Shown here piece after piece: positions 1 through 9,598 of a stretch of 64,000 bases of DNA. Each line of letters starts with the position of its first letter. Position 1 is the first letter of the stretch. The notes beneath the pieces are model-generated. The model was given only the letters and a program-made list of their open reading frames with translations, made no database searches and was not told the DNA's origin. Where the stretch lies: assembly GCF_000756775.1 (NCBI RefSeq), contig NZ_CCSF01000001.1, positions 2,604,001 to 2,668,000 of the forward strand, in the 5' to 3' direction. The DNA is from Pseudomonas saudiphocaensis (GTDB lineage: Bacteria; Pseudomonadota; Gammaproteobacteria; Pseudomonadales; Pseudomonadaceae). The position numbers and the translations under genes are program-made.

Positions 1-1305
1 CGCGACGCCGAGGATGAGGACTTCTTCGAACACGGCAAGATGTTCGACGGTTCTTCCATCCAGGGCTGGAAGGGGATTGAAGCCTCCGACATGATCCTGA
101 TGCCGGTCGACGAAACCGCCGTGCTTGATCCGTTCACCGAGGAGCCGACGCTGATTCTGGTCTGCGATATCGTCGAGCCGAGCACCATGCAAGGCTACGA
201 CCGCGACCCGCGCTCCATCGCCAAGCGTGCCGAGGAATTCCTCAAGTCCACCGGCATCGGCGACACCGTGTTTGTCGGTCCGGAGCCTGAGTTCTTCATC
301 TTCGATCAGGTGAAGTTCAAGTCCGACATCTCCGGCTCGATGTTCAAGATCTACTCCGAGCAGGGTTCCTGGATGACCGACGGCGACGTCGAAGGCGGCA
401 ACAAGGGCCATCGCCCGGCTGTCAAGGGTGGCTATTTCCCGGTTCCGCCGTGCGACCACGACCATGAAATCCGTACTGCCATGTGCAACGCCATGGAAGA
501 AATGGGCCTGGTTGTTGAAGTCCACCACCACGAAGTGGCAACTGCCGGCCAGAACGAAATCGGCGTCAAGTTCAACACCCTGGTGAAAAAGGCTGACGAA
601 GTTCAGACCCTCAAGTACTGCGTGCACAACGTCGCCGACGCCTATGGCAAGACCGCGACTTTCATGCCCAAGCCTCTGTATGGCGACAACGGCAGCGGCA
701 TGCACGTGCACATGTCCATCTCCAAGGATGGCAAGAACACCTTCGCAGGCGAAGGCTATGCCGGCCTGTCGGAAACCGCCCTGTACTTCATCGGCGGCAT
801 CATCAAGCACGGCAAGGCACTGAACGGCTTCACCAACCCGTCGACCAACTCCTACAAGCGTCTGGTCCCGGGCTTCGAAGCGCCTGTGATGCTGGCCTAC
901 TCGGCACGCAACCGCTCCGCCTCCATCCGCATTCCTTACGTGTCGAGCCCGAAAGCCCGCCGTATCGAAGCACGCTTCCCGGACCCGGCCGCCAACCCCT
1001 ACCTGTGCTTCGCTGCACTGCTGATGGCCGGTATCGACGGCATCCAGAACAAGATTCACCCCGGCGATGCCGCCGACAAGAACCTCTACGATCTGCCGCC
1101 GGAAGAAGGCAAGCTGATCCCGCAGGTTTGCGGCAGCCTCAAGGAAGCACTGGAAGCACTGGACGAAGGCCGCGCGTTCCTGACCAAGGGCGGCGTATTC
1201 AGCGATGATTTCATCGACGCCTTCCTGGAGCTCAAGCGCGAGGAAGAGATCAAGGTGCGCACCTTTGTGCATCCGCTGGAATATGAGCTGTACTACAGCG
1301 TTTGA
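1..1305 (+). CDS. glnA: Glutamine synthetase, type I (5' end cut by window edge)
   Basis: Makes glutamine from glutamate, ammonia and ATP in the cytoplasm; central enzyme of nitrogen assimilation. The reading frame is open from base 1, so the first internal Met (position 40) is not the start; 434 codons are visible out of about 468 usual for the family, so only some 35 N-terminal residues are missing. Visible signatures are the catalytic-domain PEPEFFIFD and [10 protein letters not shown] motifs and, near the C-terminus, NLYDLPPEE, which contains the tyrosine adenylylated by GlnE in this class (codon at 1087). The downstream ntrBC genes are the regulators of glnA expression in this group. Identification is secure. 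Confidence 0.98.
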   Translation, partial: RDAEDEDFFEHGKMFDGSSIQGWKGIEASDMILMPVDETAVLDPFTEEPTLILVCDIVEPSTMQGYDRDPRSIAKRAEEFLKSTGIGDTVFVGPEPEFFIFDQVKFKSDISGSMFKIYSEQGSWMTDGDVEGGNKGHRPAVKGGYFPVPPCDHDHEIRTAMCNAMEEMGLVVEVHHHEVATAGQNEIGVKFNTLVKKADEVQTLKYCVHNVADAYGKTATFMPKPLYGDNGSGMHVHMSISKDGKNTFAGEGYAGLSETALYFIGGIIKHGKALNGFTNPSTNSYKRLVPGFEAPVMLAYSARNRSASIRIPYVSSPKARRIEARFPDPAANPYLCFAALLMAGIDGIQNKIHPGDAADKNLYDLPPEEGKLIPQVCGSLKEALEALDEGRAFLTKGGVFSDDFIDAFLELKREEEIKVRTFVHPLEYELYYSV

Positions 1306-1324
1306 TCTAGCTGCCTGATCACAC

Positions 1325-1354
1325 AAGGCCTCCTTCGGGAGGCCTTGTTGTTTC
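1325..1354 (+). terminator. Rho-independent terminator of glnA
   Basis: A 9-bp perfect stem (1325-1333 with 1338-1346) closed by a TTCG tetraloop and followed by a T-rich stretch, 20 bases after the glnA stop codon. Confidence 0.9.
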
Positions 1355-1386
1355 TGGGCAGGTTTCAGGAGTGGCGCACTCACCCC

Positions 1387-1863
1387 GTAGGAGCAGGCCA
1401 TGCCTGCGAACCAGAGCCTACCCCCATGAAAACCAGGGCGCCTTCAATCCAAGCAGCCGTAGCGCTCGAATAACAGCCGCAGCCTCCGCGGGGTAGCCTT
1501 TCGCGGGCATGGCCCGCTCCCACTGAAAAAGCAAAGTGTTGCACTCACCCCTGTAGGAGCAGGCCATGCCTGCGAACCAGAGCCTACGCCCCATGAAAAC
1601 CTTCAGGGCGCCTTCAATCCAAGCAGCCGTAGCGCTCGAATAGAGGCCGCAGCCTCAGCGGGGTAGCATTTCGCGGGCATGGCCCGCTCCCACTGAAAAG
1701 CAAAGTGTTGCACTCACCCCTGTAGGAGCAGGCCATGCCTGCGAACCAGAGCCTACGCCCCATGAAAACCTTCGGGGCGACCTCAATCAAAGCAGCCGTA
1801 GCGCTCGAATAGAGGCCGCTACCTCGGCTGGGTGGTACTTTCGCGGGCATGGCCCGCTCCCAC
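1387..1863. repeat. Tandem array of REP/BIME-type palindromic repeats
   Basis: Three consecutive units start with a REP-like half (GTAGGAGCAGGCC..., at 1387, 1553 and 1722) and end with the opposite-oriented half (TTCGCGGGCATGGCCCGC...). The intervals are 166 and 169 bases. The spacer between the two halves is also nearly identical in each unit, so this is tandem amplification of a whole BIME rather than separate REP insertions. Pseudomonas REPs of this type are known substrates of RAYT transposases; no RAYT gene is in the window. The spacer between glnA and the next gene (about 700 bases) holds no credible gene otherwise. Confidence 0.85.
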
Positions 1864-2022
1864 CAAAAGCGCGTGCAGCGGGCTGCGGCGAATGCAGGCC
1901 GCAGGCCCACGGACCTTACTTGGCCACCGCAGCTTGTCGCCGCTCGCAAATCCTGCCGAACGAACTTGCCTGTCGGCCAAAGCGGTGCAAGGCTTCAGCC
2001 TTCTTCCCACGCGGAGCTTCCC

Positions 2023-2547
2023 ATGCGCACTGCATTGATCAGCCTGCTCATGATCCTCGCCACCAGCGCCACGGCCGAGATCTACAAATACACCGACGAC
2101 AAGGGCAACACGGTATTCACCAACCAGCTGCCCGACGGCGTGGTGGCCGATGAAGTGAAGCTGCCGCCAGCCAATACCGTGAACATCAAAACCCCCGACA
2201 TGCCGCCACCCCTGGCCGACGATCGCCAGGACGAACAGCGCCAGCCTTACCGAAGCCTGAGCATTGGCGGCATTCCTGACGACGAGGCCCTGCGCGCCAA
2301 CAACGGCACCTTTACCGTCACTGCCCTGCTGGACCCGCCCCTGCAACAGGGCCACCAGGTGCGCTTCCTGCTTGATGGCATTCCACAGGCCCCGGCCAGT
2401 CCCAGCACCTCGTTGCAACTGAACAACGTCGATCGCGGCACCCATCGCCTGGAAATCGAGGTGCTGTCCGGCGAACGTGTGCTGCAGCGCGCCATGCAAA
2501 CCTTCACCGTGCAGCGCGTGCACGTCTCCAGCCCGGCGCGCCGATGA
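2023..2547 (+). CDS. DUF4124 domain secreted/periplasmic protein, copy 1
   Basis: 174-residue protein of unknown function. The ATG at 2023 is chosen because it directly precedes a clean signal peptide (about residues 1-18, ending ATSATA) and has GCGGAG upstream; the longer open frame upstream runs through REP sequence. After the signal comes the DUF4124 pattern EIYKYTDDKGNTVFTNQLP (a short sheet domain common in Pseudomonas envelope proteins), then a charged linker and a C-terminal beta-rich region. Its stop overlaps the start of the next gene, which has the same architecture, so the two are a translationally coupled paralogous pair between glnA and ntrB. No function is known to me for either. 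Confidence 0.85.
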   Translation: MRTALISLLMILATSATAEIYKYTDDKGNTVFTNQLPDGVVADEVKLPPANTVNIKTPDMPPPLADDRQDEQRQPYRSLSIGGIPDDEALRANNGTFTVTALLDPPLQQGHQVRFLLDGIPQAPASPSTSLQLNNVDRGTHRLEIEVLSGERVLQRAMQTFTVQRVHVSSPARR

Positions 2548-3167
2548 CCCGTACCGCTCTGCTCGGCCTGCTGCTGATGCTGGCTCTCCCGGCAGCAGGC
2601 CAGATCTATTCCTATATCGACGACCAGGGCAACCGCGTCTTTACCGACCGCCCCGCCGGTCGTGCCGCCGAACAGGTTCAGTCCAAGCCCATCAACAGCA
2701 TGCCGGCCATGCCCGTTGCCACGCCGACACCTTCCAGGCGCCAAGCCGATACCGAGCCCGCTGCTTATTACCGACAGCTGAACATCCTCCAGCCGGAAGC
2801 GGACGCCACCATCCGCGACAATGCCGGCTCGCTCGTTGTCATCCTGAGCAGTGAGCCGGCCCTGCAACCCGGCCATCAATATCGGCTGCTGCTGGACGGC
2901 AACCCGATCGCCACCAGCGATGCCGCGACCCTGGCCTTGGAATATGTGGACCGCGGCACTCACCAGCTGACGGTGGAAATCATCGACAACCAGGGAAAAA
3001 CGCTGCTGCACAGTGCACCCCAGACCTTTCACATGATGCGCACCTCGCTGGCCCAGCGGCGCATGGTGAGGCCGTGCCAGAAGGCTGATTACGGCGTACG
3101 CCCCGAATGTCCGCTGAAGGACAAGCCTGTCGAGAAGAAAAACATTCCTTTCGCGCCCTTTCTGTGA
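2544..3167 (+). CDS. DUF4124 domain secreted/periplasmic protein, copy 2
   Basis: 207 residues; starts by ATGA overlap with the preceding paralogue. A signal peptide (about residues 1-19, ending ALPAAG) is followed by QIYSYIDDQGNRVFTDRP, the DUF4124 signature, and by a C-terminal region that matches copy 1 in outline (LQPGHQYRLLLDGNP against LQQGHQVRFLLDGIP; YVDRGTHQL against NVDRGTHRL). The pair therefore arose by tandem duplication and diverged. It carries an extra cysteine-containing tail (about residues 175-207). Position between glnA and ntrBC suggests co-occurrence with nitrogen genes, but nothing in the sequence ties it to nitrogen metabolism. Confidence 0.85.
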   Translation: MTRTALLGLLLMLALPAAGQIYSYIDDQGNRVFTDRPAGRAAEQVQSKPINSMPAMPVATPTPSRRQADTEPAAYYRQLNILQPEADATIRDNAGSLVVILSSEPALQPGHQYRLLLDGNPIATSDAATLALEYVDRGTHQLTVEIIDNQGKTLLHSAPQTFHMMRTSLAQRRMVRPCQKADYGVRPECPLKDKPVEKKNIPFAPFL

Positions 3168-3175
3168 GCATGCTA

Positions 3176-3192
3176 TGCACCTAAGTGGTGCA
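3176..3192. promoter_or_regulatory. NtrC binding site (perfect palindrome)
   Basis: TGCACC-N5-GGTGCA, a perfect 17-bp palindrome matching the known NtrC operator consensus, centred about 95 bases upstream of the -24 element of the ntrB promoter. A further half-site GGTGCA lies at 3243-3248. It points to autoregulation of ntrBC under nitrogen limitation. Confidence 0.85.
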
Positions 3193-3275
3193 CGAACATT
3201 CCTATTGGTGAGGGCGCCTTCCTCCGCCGATCGTGCCAACTCGGTGCAATTCGCTTTTCTCCAAGGAAACAGACA

Positions 3276-3293
3276 CTTGGTTTGCTTCTTGCA
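3276..3293 (+). promoter_or_regulatory. Sigma-54 (RpoN) promoter of ntrBC
   Basis: TTGG-N8-TTGCA with the invariant GG (3279-3280) and GC (3291-3292) exactly 10 bases apart, 33 bases before the ntrB start and downstream of the NtrC palindrome. The -24 box is a partial match to TGGCAC. Confidence 0.75.
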
Positions 3294-3325
3294 TTTGCCG
3301 CATTCCATACCGGATGCAGACCGCC

Positions 3326-4402
3326 ATGATCAACGAAGCCCTGCAACGCCTGCTGATCGAGAACCTGACCACCGCAACCCTGTTGCTGGATTCGCGCCTG
3401 CACCTCGAATACATGAACCCGGCGGCGGAGATGCTGCTTGCCGTCAGCGGCCAGCGCAGCCATGGCCAGTTCATTAGCGAGCTGTTTACCGAATCGGCCG
3501 AAGCGCTGTCCGCGCTGCGCCAGGCAGTGGCCGAGGCGCATCCTTTTACCAAGCGTGAAGCGACGCTCACTTCAGCCAGCGGCCAGTCACTGACAGTCGA
3601 TTACGCGGTCACACCGATTCTCAACCGCCAGCAGACCTGGCTGCTGCTGGAAGTGCTGCCCCGCGACCGTCTGCTTCGCATCAGCAAGGAAGAAGCACAG
3701 CTATCCACGCAGGAAACCACCCGCATGCTGGTGCGTGGCCTGGCTCACGAGATCAAGAACCCATTGGGCGGTATTCGCGGCGCGGCACAGCTGCTGGCCC
3801 GCGAGCTGCCCGGCGAGCACCTCGCCGACTACACCGCAGTGATCATCGAGGAAGCCGACCGGTTGCGAAATCTGGTGGACCGCATGCTCGGCTCCAACAA
3901 GCTGCCGTCGCTGACCAAGACCAACATCCATGAAGTGCTTGAGCACGTCGCGAGCCTGATCGAAGCCGAGAGCCAGGGCAATCTGACCCTGGTGCGCGAC
4001 TACGACCCGAGCATCCCGGAGCTGCTGATGGACCGCGAGCAGATGATCCAGGCCGTGCTCAACATCATGCGCAACGCCATGCAGGCGCTTACTGCGCAAA
4101 GCGAACTGGGCCTTGCCCGCCTGACCCTGCGCACCCGCACCCTGCGCCAGTTCACCATCGGCCATGTGCGCCATCGACTGGTGGCACGCATCGAGATCAT
4201 CGACAACGGCCCCGGCATCCCCGCCGAACTGCAGAACACCCTCTTCTACCCCATGGTCAGCGGCCGCCCGGACGGCACCGGCCTGGGCCTGGCCATCACC
4301 CAGAACATCGTCAGCCAGCATCAGGGCCTGATCGAATGCGAGAGCCATCCTGGCCATACCGCGTTCTCACTCTTCCTGCCGCTGGAACAAGGAGCCTCTT
4401 GA
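3326..4402 (+). CDS. ntrB: Nitrogen regulation sensor histidine kinase/phosphatase NtrB
   Basis: Cytoplasmic sensor kinase that phosphorylates NtrC when nitrogen is limiting and dephosphorylates it with PII when nitrogen is plentiful. With the ATG at 3326 the product is 358 residues, the family length; an ATG at 3314 is also possible, and the open frame extends to 3233. Domains in order: N-terminal PAS sensor domain (about residues 5-115), HisKA domain with the phosphorylated His141 in GLAHEIKNPLGG, and an ATPase domain with IIDNGPGIP (N box/G1) and GRPDGTGLGLAI (G2). No membrane segments are seen, as expected for NtrB. It lies 2 bases upstream of ntrC behind a sigma-54 promoter and NtrC site. 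Confidence 0.96.
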   Translation: MINEALQRLLIENLTTATLLLDSRLHLEYMNPAAEMLLAVSGQRSHGQFISELFTESAEALSALRQAVAEAHPFTKREATLTSASGQSLTVDYAVTPILNRQQTWLLLEVLPRDRLLRISKEEAQLSTQETTRMLVRGLAHEIKNPLGGIRGAAQLLARELPGEHLADYTAVIIEEADRLRNLVDRMLGSNKLPSLTKTNIHEVLEHVASLIEAESQGNLTLVRDYDPSIPELLMDREQMIQAVLNIMRNAMQALTAQSELGLARLTLRTRTLRQFTIGHVRHRLVARIEIIDNGPGIPAELQNTLFYPMVSGRPDGTGLGLAITQNIVSQHQGLIECESHPGHTAFSLFLPLEQGAS

Positions 4403-4404
4403 GC

Positions 4405-5832
<1,428 letters not shown>

Positions 5833-5889
5833 GCTGGAGAAGCGGAATGTGGTGTTTCGCTCGGTGGGACGATAAAAACGCATAGCCTG

Positions 5890-6060
5890 GTAGGAGCAGG
5901 CCATACCTGCGAACGGGGCACCACTCGCACGTAACCTTTCGCGGGCATGGCCCGCCCACCGAAAAAGCAGAGTGTTGCACTCACCCTGTAGGAGCAGGCC
6001 ATGCCTGCGAACGGGGCACCACTCGCACGTAACCTTCGCGGGCATGGCCCGCTCCCACCA
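5890..6060. repeat. Two-unit REP/BIME array
   Basis: Two copies, 98 bases apart, of the same REP pair seen after glnA (GTAGGAGCAGGCC... at 5890 and 5988; closing halves end at 5960 and 6060). The inner spacer (CGGGGCACCACTCGCACGTAACC) is identical in both but differs from the one at 1.4-1.9 kb. The array fills the convergent spacer between ntrC and the following minus-strand gene. Confidence 0.85.
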
Positions 6061-6065
6061 AATCG

Positions 6066-6521
6066 TTAGTCCACTGCCGGTCGCAGCTCCAAAAGCCAGT
6101 CTCCGCCCACTTCTAGCTCAGTTGCCTGCACCCGTAGCGCTCTCAACGCGACCAGATGCAGCGTCAGGCCATGCTCGGCAGGCTGCACGCGCCAGCGAAT
6201 ATTCTCGCCGTTGAAGCGCAGCTGCCCGGCTCCCTCGCTTCCACGAGCCTGCAGCAGCAAAGCGTAGGCGCCGTCGATAAGCTCCTCGCGATAGGCCGTC
6301 TGTTGATTGAAGCGCAGCACCAGCCCATCCTCTACGGCCTGCACATCGATCAACCGCGCCGGTTCCGGCGTCGTCAGCCGCCCGATCATCATTCCCACCA
6401 GCAGGCCGATCAGCACCAGCGAGCCGAAAAAGCGCCAGCGCATGCGCGATAGCGGATCGTCCGCCGCAGGGTCGCCTGGCGCAGTAGAATGCTCGCCGTT
6501 ATCCGACTCAGTGCCCGCCAT
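6066..6521 (-). CDS. Small single-pass membrane protein, unknown function
   Basis: 151 residues. An acidic, polar N-terminus (residues 1-26) is followed by one hydrophobic segment (WRFFGSLVLIGLLVGMMIG, about 29-47), then a soluble domain of about 100 residues with no recognised motif (beta-rich by eye, probably periplasmic). The start is uncertain: the first ATG (6521) overlaps the trmL ATG on the other strand by two bases, leaving no independent leader; a later ATG at residue 27 (MRWRFFG) would give 125 residues and still keep the membrane segment. I do not recognise the family. Confidence 0.7.
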   Translation of the reverse strand: MAGTESDNGEHSTAPGDPAADDPLSRMRWRFFGSLVLIGLLVGMMIGRLTTPEPARLIDVQAVEDGLVLRFNQQTAYREELIDGAYALLLQARGSEGAGQLRFNGENIRWRVQPAEHGLTLHLVALRALRVQATELEVGGDWLLELRPAVD

Positions 6522-6981
6522 GTTCCAAGTGATCCTTTTTCAGCCGGAAATCCCGCCCAATACCGGCAACATTATCAGGCTCTGCGCCAATGCCGGCTGC
6601 GGTCTGCACCTGATCGAACCACTGGGCTTCGAGCTGGATGACAAGCGCCTGCGCCGCGCCGGCCTGGACTACCACGAATACGCACCGCTCCAGCGCCATG
6701 CCGACCTGGACAGCTGCCTGGCCAGCCTCGGCCATCCGCGCCTGTTCGGCTTTACCACCAAGGGCTCACAGCCTTTTCATGAAGTGAAGTTCGAGCGCGG
6801 CGATGCCTTCCTCTTCGGCCCGGAAAGCCGCGGCCTTCCCGCCGAGATTCGCGACGCGCTGCCGGAGGATCGCCGCCTGCGCCTGCCGATGCGCCCCGAC
6901 TGCCGCAGCCTCAACCTCTCCAATACCGTTGCCGTGGCCGTCTATGAAGCCTGGCGCCAGCTCGACTTCGCCATGGACTGA
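6520..6981 (+). CDS. trmL: tRNA (cytidine(34)-2'-O)-methyltransferase TrmL
   Basis: SPOUT-family enzyme that 2'-O-methylates the wobble nucleotide of certain leucine tRNAs. 153 residues, family length, starting at MFQVILFQPEIPPNTGNI; the longer frame upstream is read through the oppositely oriented membrane-protein gene. SPOUT knot motifs are LFGPESRGLP and LPMRPDCRSLNLSNTVAV, the SAM-binding trefoil region. Its ATG overlaps the divergent gene's start codon. Transcribed alone. Confidence 0.95.
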   Translation: MFQVILFQPEIPPNTGNIIRLCANAGCGLHLIEPLGFELDDKRLRRAGLDYHEYAPLQRHADLDSCLASLGHPRLFGFTTKGSQPFHEVKFERGDAFLFGPESRGLPAEIRDALPEDRRLRLPMRPDCRSLNLSNTVAVAVYEAWRQLDFAMD

Positions 6982-7070
6982 GCCGGAAAGATACGCACAC
7001 GTTTCAGGGCTGAACGTTCCGTGCCGCACCACGTCGTAACTTGAACTCCCGCAACACCCAGGAGAACGAC

Positions 7071-9434
7071 GTGAGCCAGCCAACCTTCAAGCCCTACCAC
7101 GCGCCCGCCGGTGGCTGGGGTTCGGCCTATTCGGTCGCCAACATCCTGATCCGCGAAAAGATTCCGCTATCCGGCGCCTCGCTGCTGCTCAAGCAGAACA
7201 AGCCCATCGACGGCTTCGCCTGCGTCAGCTGCGCCTGGGCAAAACCGCATCCGACACGGCCGCTGTCGTTCTGCGAGAACGGCGCCAAGGCCACTGCCTG
7301 GGAAAACACCACGCGCCGCTGCGGCCCCGAGTTCTTTGCCGCGCATACCGTCACCGAGCTGCTCAACTGGACGGACTTCGACCTGGAAAATCAGGGCCGC
7401 CTGACCCATCCAATGCGCTACGACGCCGCCAGCGACCGGTATCGGGAAGTCACATGGGAGCAGGCGTTCGCCGAGATCGGTGACGAACTCAAGGCCATGT
7501 CTGACCCGAATCAGGTGGTGTTCTACATGTCCGGGCGCGCCTCGCTGGAGACCGCCTACATGTATGCGCTGCTGGCGCGGATGTACGGCACCAACAATCT
7601 GCCGGACAGCTCCAACATGTGCCACGAAAGCTCCTCGGTGGCGCTGCCGGAAAGCATTGGCGTGCCGGTGGCGACCGTCACCCTGAACGATATGGAGCGG
7701 ACCGACGGGCTGTTCTTCTTTGGCCAGAATACCGGCACCAGCAGCCCGCGCATGCTTCATGAGCTGCAGGATGCCCGCAAGCGCGGCGCCGAGATCGTGA
7801 CCTTCAACCCCATTCGCGAACGCGGGCTGGAGCGCTTCGTCGACCCGCAATCGCCGCGCGAAATGCTCTCACCAGACAGCACGGTGATCAGCACCCAGTA
7901 TCACCAGCTGGCTATCGGCGGCGACATTGCCGCCGTTACCGGCATCTGCAAGGCGCTGCTGGCGATGGACGATGCCGCCCAGCAGAACGGCCAGGCGCGG
8001 GTGCTGGACCTGGACTTCATCGCCCAGCACACCCAGGGTTTCGAGGCCTTCGCGCAGTGGGTACGCAACCATCGCTGGCCGGTCTTGGAGCGCCGCTCGG
8101 GCCTCAGCCGAACCGCCATGGAAGCGGCCGCCACCGCCTATGCGCGCTGCCAGCGGGTGATCGTGGCCTACGGCATGGGCATTACCCAGCACCGCCATGG
8201 CGTGGAAGCGATTCAGATGCTGGTCAACCTGTTGCTGTTGCGCGGCAATATGGGCAAGGAAGGCGCGGGCATCCTTCCGGTACGCGGGCACTCCAACGTG
8301 CAAGGCCAGCGCACCGTCGGCATCACCGAGAAGGCCGAAAAGGTGCCGGCGGATAATCTGCGCCGGCAGTTCGGTTTCGAGCCGCCCAGCGAGGACGGCG
8401 TGAACACAGTGGAAGCCTGCGAGGGGATCATCGCCGGCCGCATCAGGGGCTTTATCGCCATGGGTGGCAACTTCACCCGCGCGGTGCCGGATACTTCGCA
8501 GATCGAGCCGGCCTGGCGCAAACTTCGGCTCTCCGTGCAGGTATCCACCAAGCTCAACCGCAACCACCTGATTACCGGCGAGGTGTCCTATATCCTGCCG
8601 TGCCTGGGCCGCACCGAAATCGACCACCAGGCCAGCGGTGAACAGCGCCACACCACCGAAGACAGCACCGGCTGCATCCGTGCCTGGCGTGGCGCGGCCG
8701 AGCCGGCGGGCGAGTTGCTATTGTCCGAGCCGGATATCGTCGCGCGGCTGGCCAAGACCACGCTGCAACCCAATCCGCTACTCAACTGGGACGCCTGGGT
8801 CGGCAACTACGATCTGGTCCGCGACGCCATCGCCGAGAGTTACCCGGAAATCTTCCATGATTTCAACGTGCGCATGATGGAGCCCGGCGGCTTCCATCGC
8901 CCGCTCGGCGCCAGCCAGCGCAAATGGGACACCGACACCGGCAAGGCCAACTTCATCACGCCGCCAGAGCTGGCGGCAGACCCCGACACCGAGCGCGGCG
9001 GCCATGAACAGCACGATGTGCTGCAGCTGATGACGATACGCAGCAACGACCAGTTCAACACTACCGTGTACGGCTACAACGATCGCTTCCGCGGCATTCA
9101 TGGCTCGCGCATGGTGATCCTGATGAACCGCAACGACATCGTGCGCCTGGGCCTGGTCGAGGGTGATCAGATCGAAGCGGTGACCGAGGTCGACGACGGC
9201 GTGCACCGCTCGGTCGGCCCGCTGCGCGTGACGCCCTATGACATTCCCGAAGGCTGCTGCGCCGGCTACTACCCCGAGTGCAACGTGCTGCTGCCGGTCT
9301 GGCACCACGCCAAACGCAGCAAGGTGCCGGCGGCGAAATCGATTCCGGTGCGGTTGCGCAAGGTCATCGCCATGGCCAGCGCACGAGCCGCGCCGGTTGA
9401 TCCGGCTCCGCCGAACAGTGCCGGTACGGCTTGA
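7071..9434 (+). CDS. FdhF/YdeP-family molybdopterin oxidoreductase
   Basis: 787-residue catalytic subunit of the DMSO-reductase/formate dehydrogenase superfamily binding bis-molybdopterin guanine dinucleotide. The GTG at 7071 is chosen for its AGGAGAACGAC leader; an upstream TTG (7041) lacks one. The N-terminus has CVSC (Cys51, Cys54) in the region of the usual [4Fe-4S] site. NMCHESSSVAL places Cys184 where E. coli FdhF has selenocysteine (UHGPSVAG), so a cysteine molybdenum ligand is likely. The C-terminal domain (from about residue 640) is the molydopterin-binding barrel (NDQFNTTVYGYNDRFRG). No electron-transfer or membrane subunit and no Tat signal are nearby, so it is probably cytoplasmic and soluble. 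YdeP in E. coli is linked to acid resistance; substrate here is unknown. The FdhD chaperone is not in the window. Confidence 0.88.
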   Translation: MSQPTFKPYHAPAGGWGSAYSVANILIREKIPLSGASLLLKQNKPIDGFACVSCAWAKPHPTRPLSFCENGAKATAWENTTRRCGPEFFAAHTVTELLNWTDFDLENQGRLTHPMRYDAASDRYREVTWEQAFAEIGDELKAMSDPNQVVFYMSGRASLETAYMYALLARMYGTNNLPDSSNMCHESSSVALPESIGVPVATVTLNDMERTDGLFFFGQNTGTSSPRMLHELQDARKRGAEIVTFNPIRERGLERFVDPQSPREMLSPDSTVISTQYHQLAIGGDIAAVTGICKALLAMDDAAQQNGQARVLDLDFIAQHTQGFEAFAQWVRNHRWPVLERRSGLSRTAMEAAATAYARCQRVIVAYGMGITQHRHGVEAIQMLVNLLLLRGNMGKEGAGILPVRGHSNVQGQRTVGITEKAEKVPADNLRRQFGFEPPSEDGVNTVEACEGIIAGRIRGFIAMGGNFTRAVPDTSQIEPAWRKLRLSVQVSTKLNRNHLITGEVSYILPCLGRTEIDHQASGEQRHTTEDSTGCIRAWRGAAEPAGELLLSEPDIVARLAKTTLQPNPLLNWDAWVGNYDLVRDAIAESYPEIFHDFNVRMMEPGGFHRPLGASQRKWDTDTGKANFITPPELAADPDTERGGHEQHDVLQLMTIRSNDQFNTTVYGYNDRFRGIHGSRMVILMNRNDIVRLGLVEGDQIEAVTEVDDGVHRSVGPLRVTPYDIPEGCCAGYYPECNVLLPVWHHAKRSKVPAAKSIPVRLRKVIAMASARAAPVDPAPPNSAGTA

Positions 9435-9457
9435 TACCTGCCCCGCCTCGCACTCTG

Positions 9458-9477
9458 GGGCCGAATAAATTCGGCCC
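9458..9477. terminator. Hairpin after the molybdopterin oxidoreductase gene
   Basis: GGGCCGAA / TTCGGCCC, an 8-bp perfect stem with a 4-base loop, 24 bases after the stop. There is no T tract, so it may be a small repeat or a Rho-assisted terminator. Confidence 0.45.
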
Positions 9478-9523
9478 TACGGATCGTGCCTGCGTCTGAT
9501 GGCATGTATTGCCGCCTCGATCG

Positions 9524-9552
9524 GTTGAAAAGCCCGCAGGCCTCCCCCATAT
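9524..9552 (+). promoter_or_regulatory. Heat-shock (sigma-32, RpoH) promoter of hslVU
   Basis: GTTGAAA (9524-9530), 14-base spacer, CCCCATAT (9545-9552). This fits the sigma-32 consensus CTTGAAA-N11..15-CCCCATNT and lies 47 bases before hslV, a known heat-shock operon. Confidence 0.85.
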
Positions 9553-9598
9553 CAACCGCATTCGGGCATTTATCGCCCCGCTGCGTGGAGATTTTCCT

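Noticed and set aside
1387-1863. Regular repeats that might be a CRISPR array
   Set aside because: The period is about 167 bases, the spacers are also repeated, and units are palindromic REP pairs. No cas genes are in the window.
2247-3308. Long open frame (353 codons) antisense to the DUF4124 pair
   Set aside because: The sense frames have signal peptides, conserved domains and coupled starts. This antisense frame is a high-GC shadow without motifs.
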